A DNA stretch of 32,975 nucleotides from an uncultured Muribaculaceae bacterium (GTDB taxonomy: Bacteria > Bacteroidota > Bacteroidia > Bacteroidales > Muribaculaceae). The first letter of the stretch is position 1. Each line of letters starts with the position of its first letter. The DNA lies in the NCBI GenBank assembly GCA_905207535.1, contig CAJLLX010000009.1:1-32975 (forward strand). The letters run 5' to 3'. The notes beneath the pieces are model-generated. The model ran no database searches. It was not told the origin of the DNA and saw only the letters and a list, made by a program, of their open reading frames with translations. Made by a program: the position numbers and the translations under genes. Positions 32,889 through 32,975 of the stretch are shown one piece after another.

Positions 32889-32975
32889 TCAACCATTCAT
32901 TTTCTGTCCAATCTTATCTTTCTGAGTTTTTCCAAAATAAGTAACTAAAAAGTCGTTATTTCTTGGAAAATAATT
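32889..32975 (-). CDS. Possible C-terminal end of a gene cut by the window edge
   Basis: The minus strand is open in one frame for 28 codons from the edge to TGA at 32891-32889 and closed in both other frames within 10 codons. The peptide (ending TQKDKIGQKMNG) resembles nothing I know. The terminator 79 bases downstream supports a gene here, but the stretch is short and AT-rich, so chance is possible. Confidence 0.3.
   Translation of the reverse strand, partial: NYFPRNNDFLVTYFGKTQKDKIGQKMNG

Larger units (their letters stand above)
32387..32975. other. AT-rich intergenic stretch at the right edge
   Basis: No complete gene is seen in 589 bases, and base composition is much lower in GC than in the genes to the left. 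It contains a plus-strand -7-like box TACTTTTG (32467-32474) without a -33 partner, a small hairpin CCGGCA-TT-TGCCGG (32709-32722), a minus-strand terminator (32780-32810) and the possible end of a minus-strand gene at the border. Confidence 0.6.

Overview
The window is most likely chromosome of a high-GC member of the Bacteroidales, probably of the Muribaculaceae type. The evidence is promoters of the Bacteroidota form (TTG, about 19 bases, TAnnTTTG), near absence of Shine-Dalgarno sites, lipoproteins with an acidic Ser-Asp-Asp stretch after the lipobox Cys, a single-chain GlyRS, and Bacteroidales-type secreted DPP IV and M13 peptidases. The family-level name is an inference; the order is well supported. 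Coding density is high and most of the window reads as ordinary chromosome.

Layout. 350-6361 (+): three consecutive surface lipoproteins of the DUF4493/PCMD type, closed by a strong terminator. 6568-9324 (+): glyS, lemA and an FKBP-type prolyl isomerase lipoprotein behind a clear promoter, again with a terminator. 9409-10713 (+): a secreted GH18-like barrel fused to a beta/gamma-crystallin domain. 10818-14183 (-): a secreted protein of unknown function, miaA and a six-helix membrane protein. 14334-18198 (-): a coiled-coil protein with an AT-hook-like motif followed by dipeptidyl peptidase IV. 18374-21340 (-): a large protein with two receiver-like domains and a PEP-synthase-type ATP-binding domain. 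21471-22831 (-): dedA-rpe. 23067-25112 (-): M13 metallopeptidase. 25227-26330 (-): ychF. 26471-27577 (-): alanine dehydrogenase with an elaborate promoter region, next to a TolC-family remnant. 28362-29384 (+): queD-queE of the queuosine/7-deazaguanine pathway. 29394-32386 (-): ptb, buk and a formate/nitrite-family channel. The last 589 bases are AT-rich and almost empty, with one terminator that probably serves a gene to the right of the window.

How parts work together. QueD and QueE are consecutive steps toward 7-deazaguanine. Ptb and Buk convert an acyl-CoA to a short-chain acid plus ATP, and the FNT channel behind them could move the acid or formate. DPP IV and the M13 peptidase fit a periplasmic peptide-degrading lifestyle. 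Four copies of a GTAG-headed palindrome in intergenic gaps have the form of REP elements mobilised by RAYT (Y1) transposases; no RAYT gene lies in the window.

The items most worth a second look are the receiver/ATP-grasp protein without a phosphohistidine domain, the GH18/crystallin fusion with an altered catalytic motif, the REP-like family, the palindromes around the ald promoter and the ptb-buk-FNT cluster. No CRISPR array, prophage, complete insertion sequence, tRNA or rRNA was seen.
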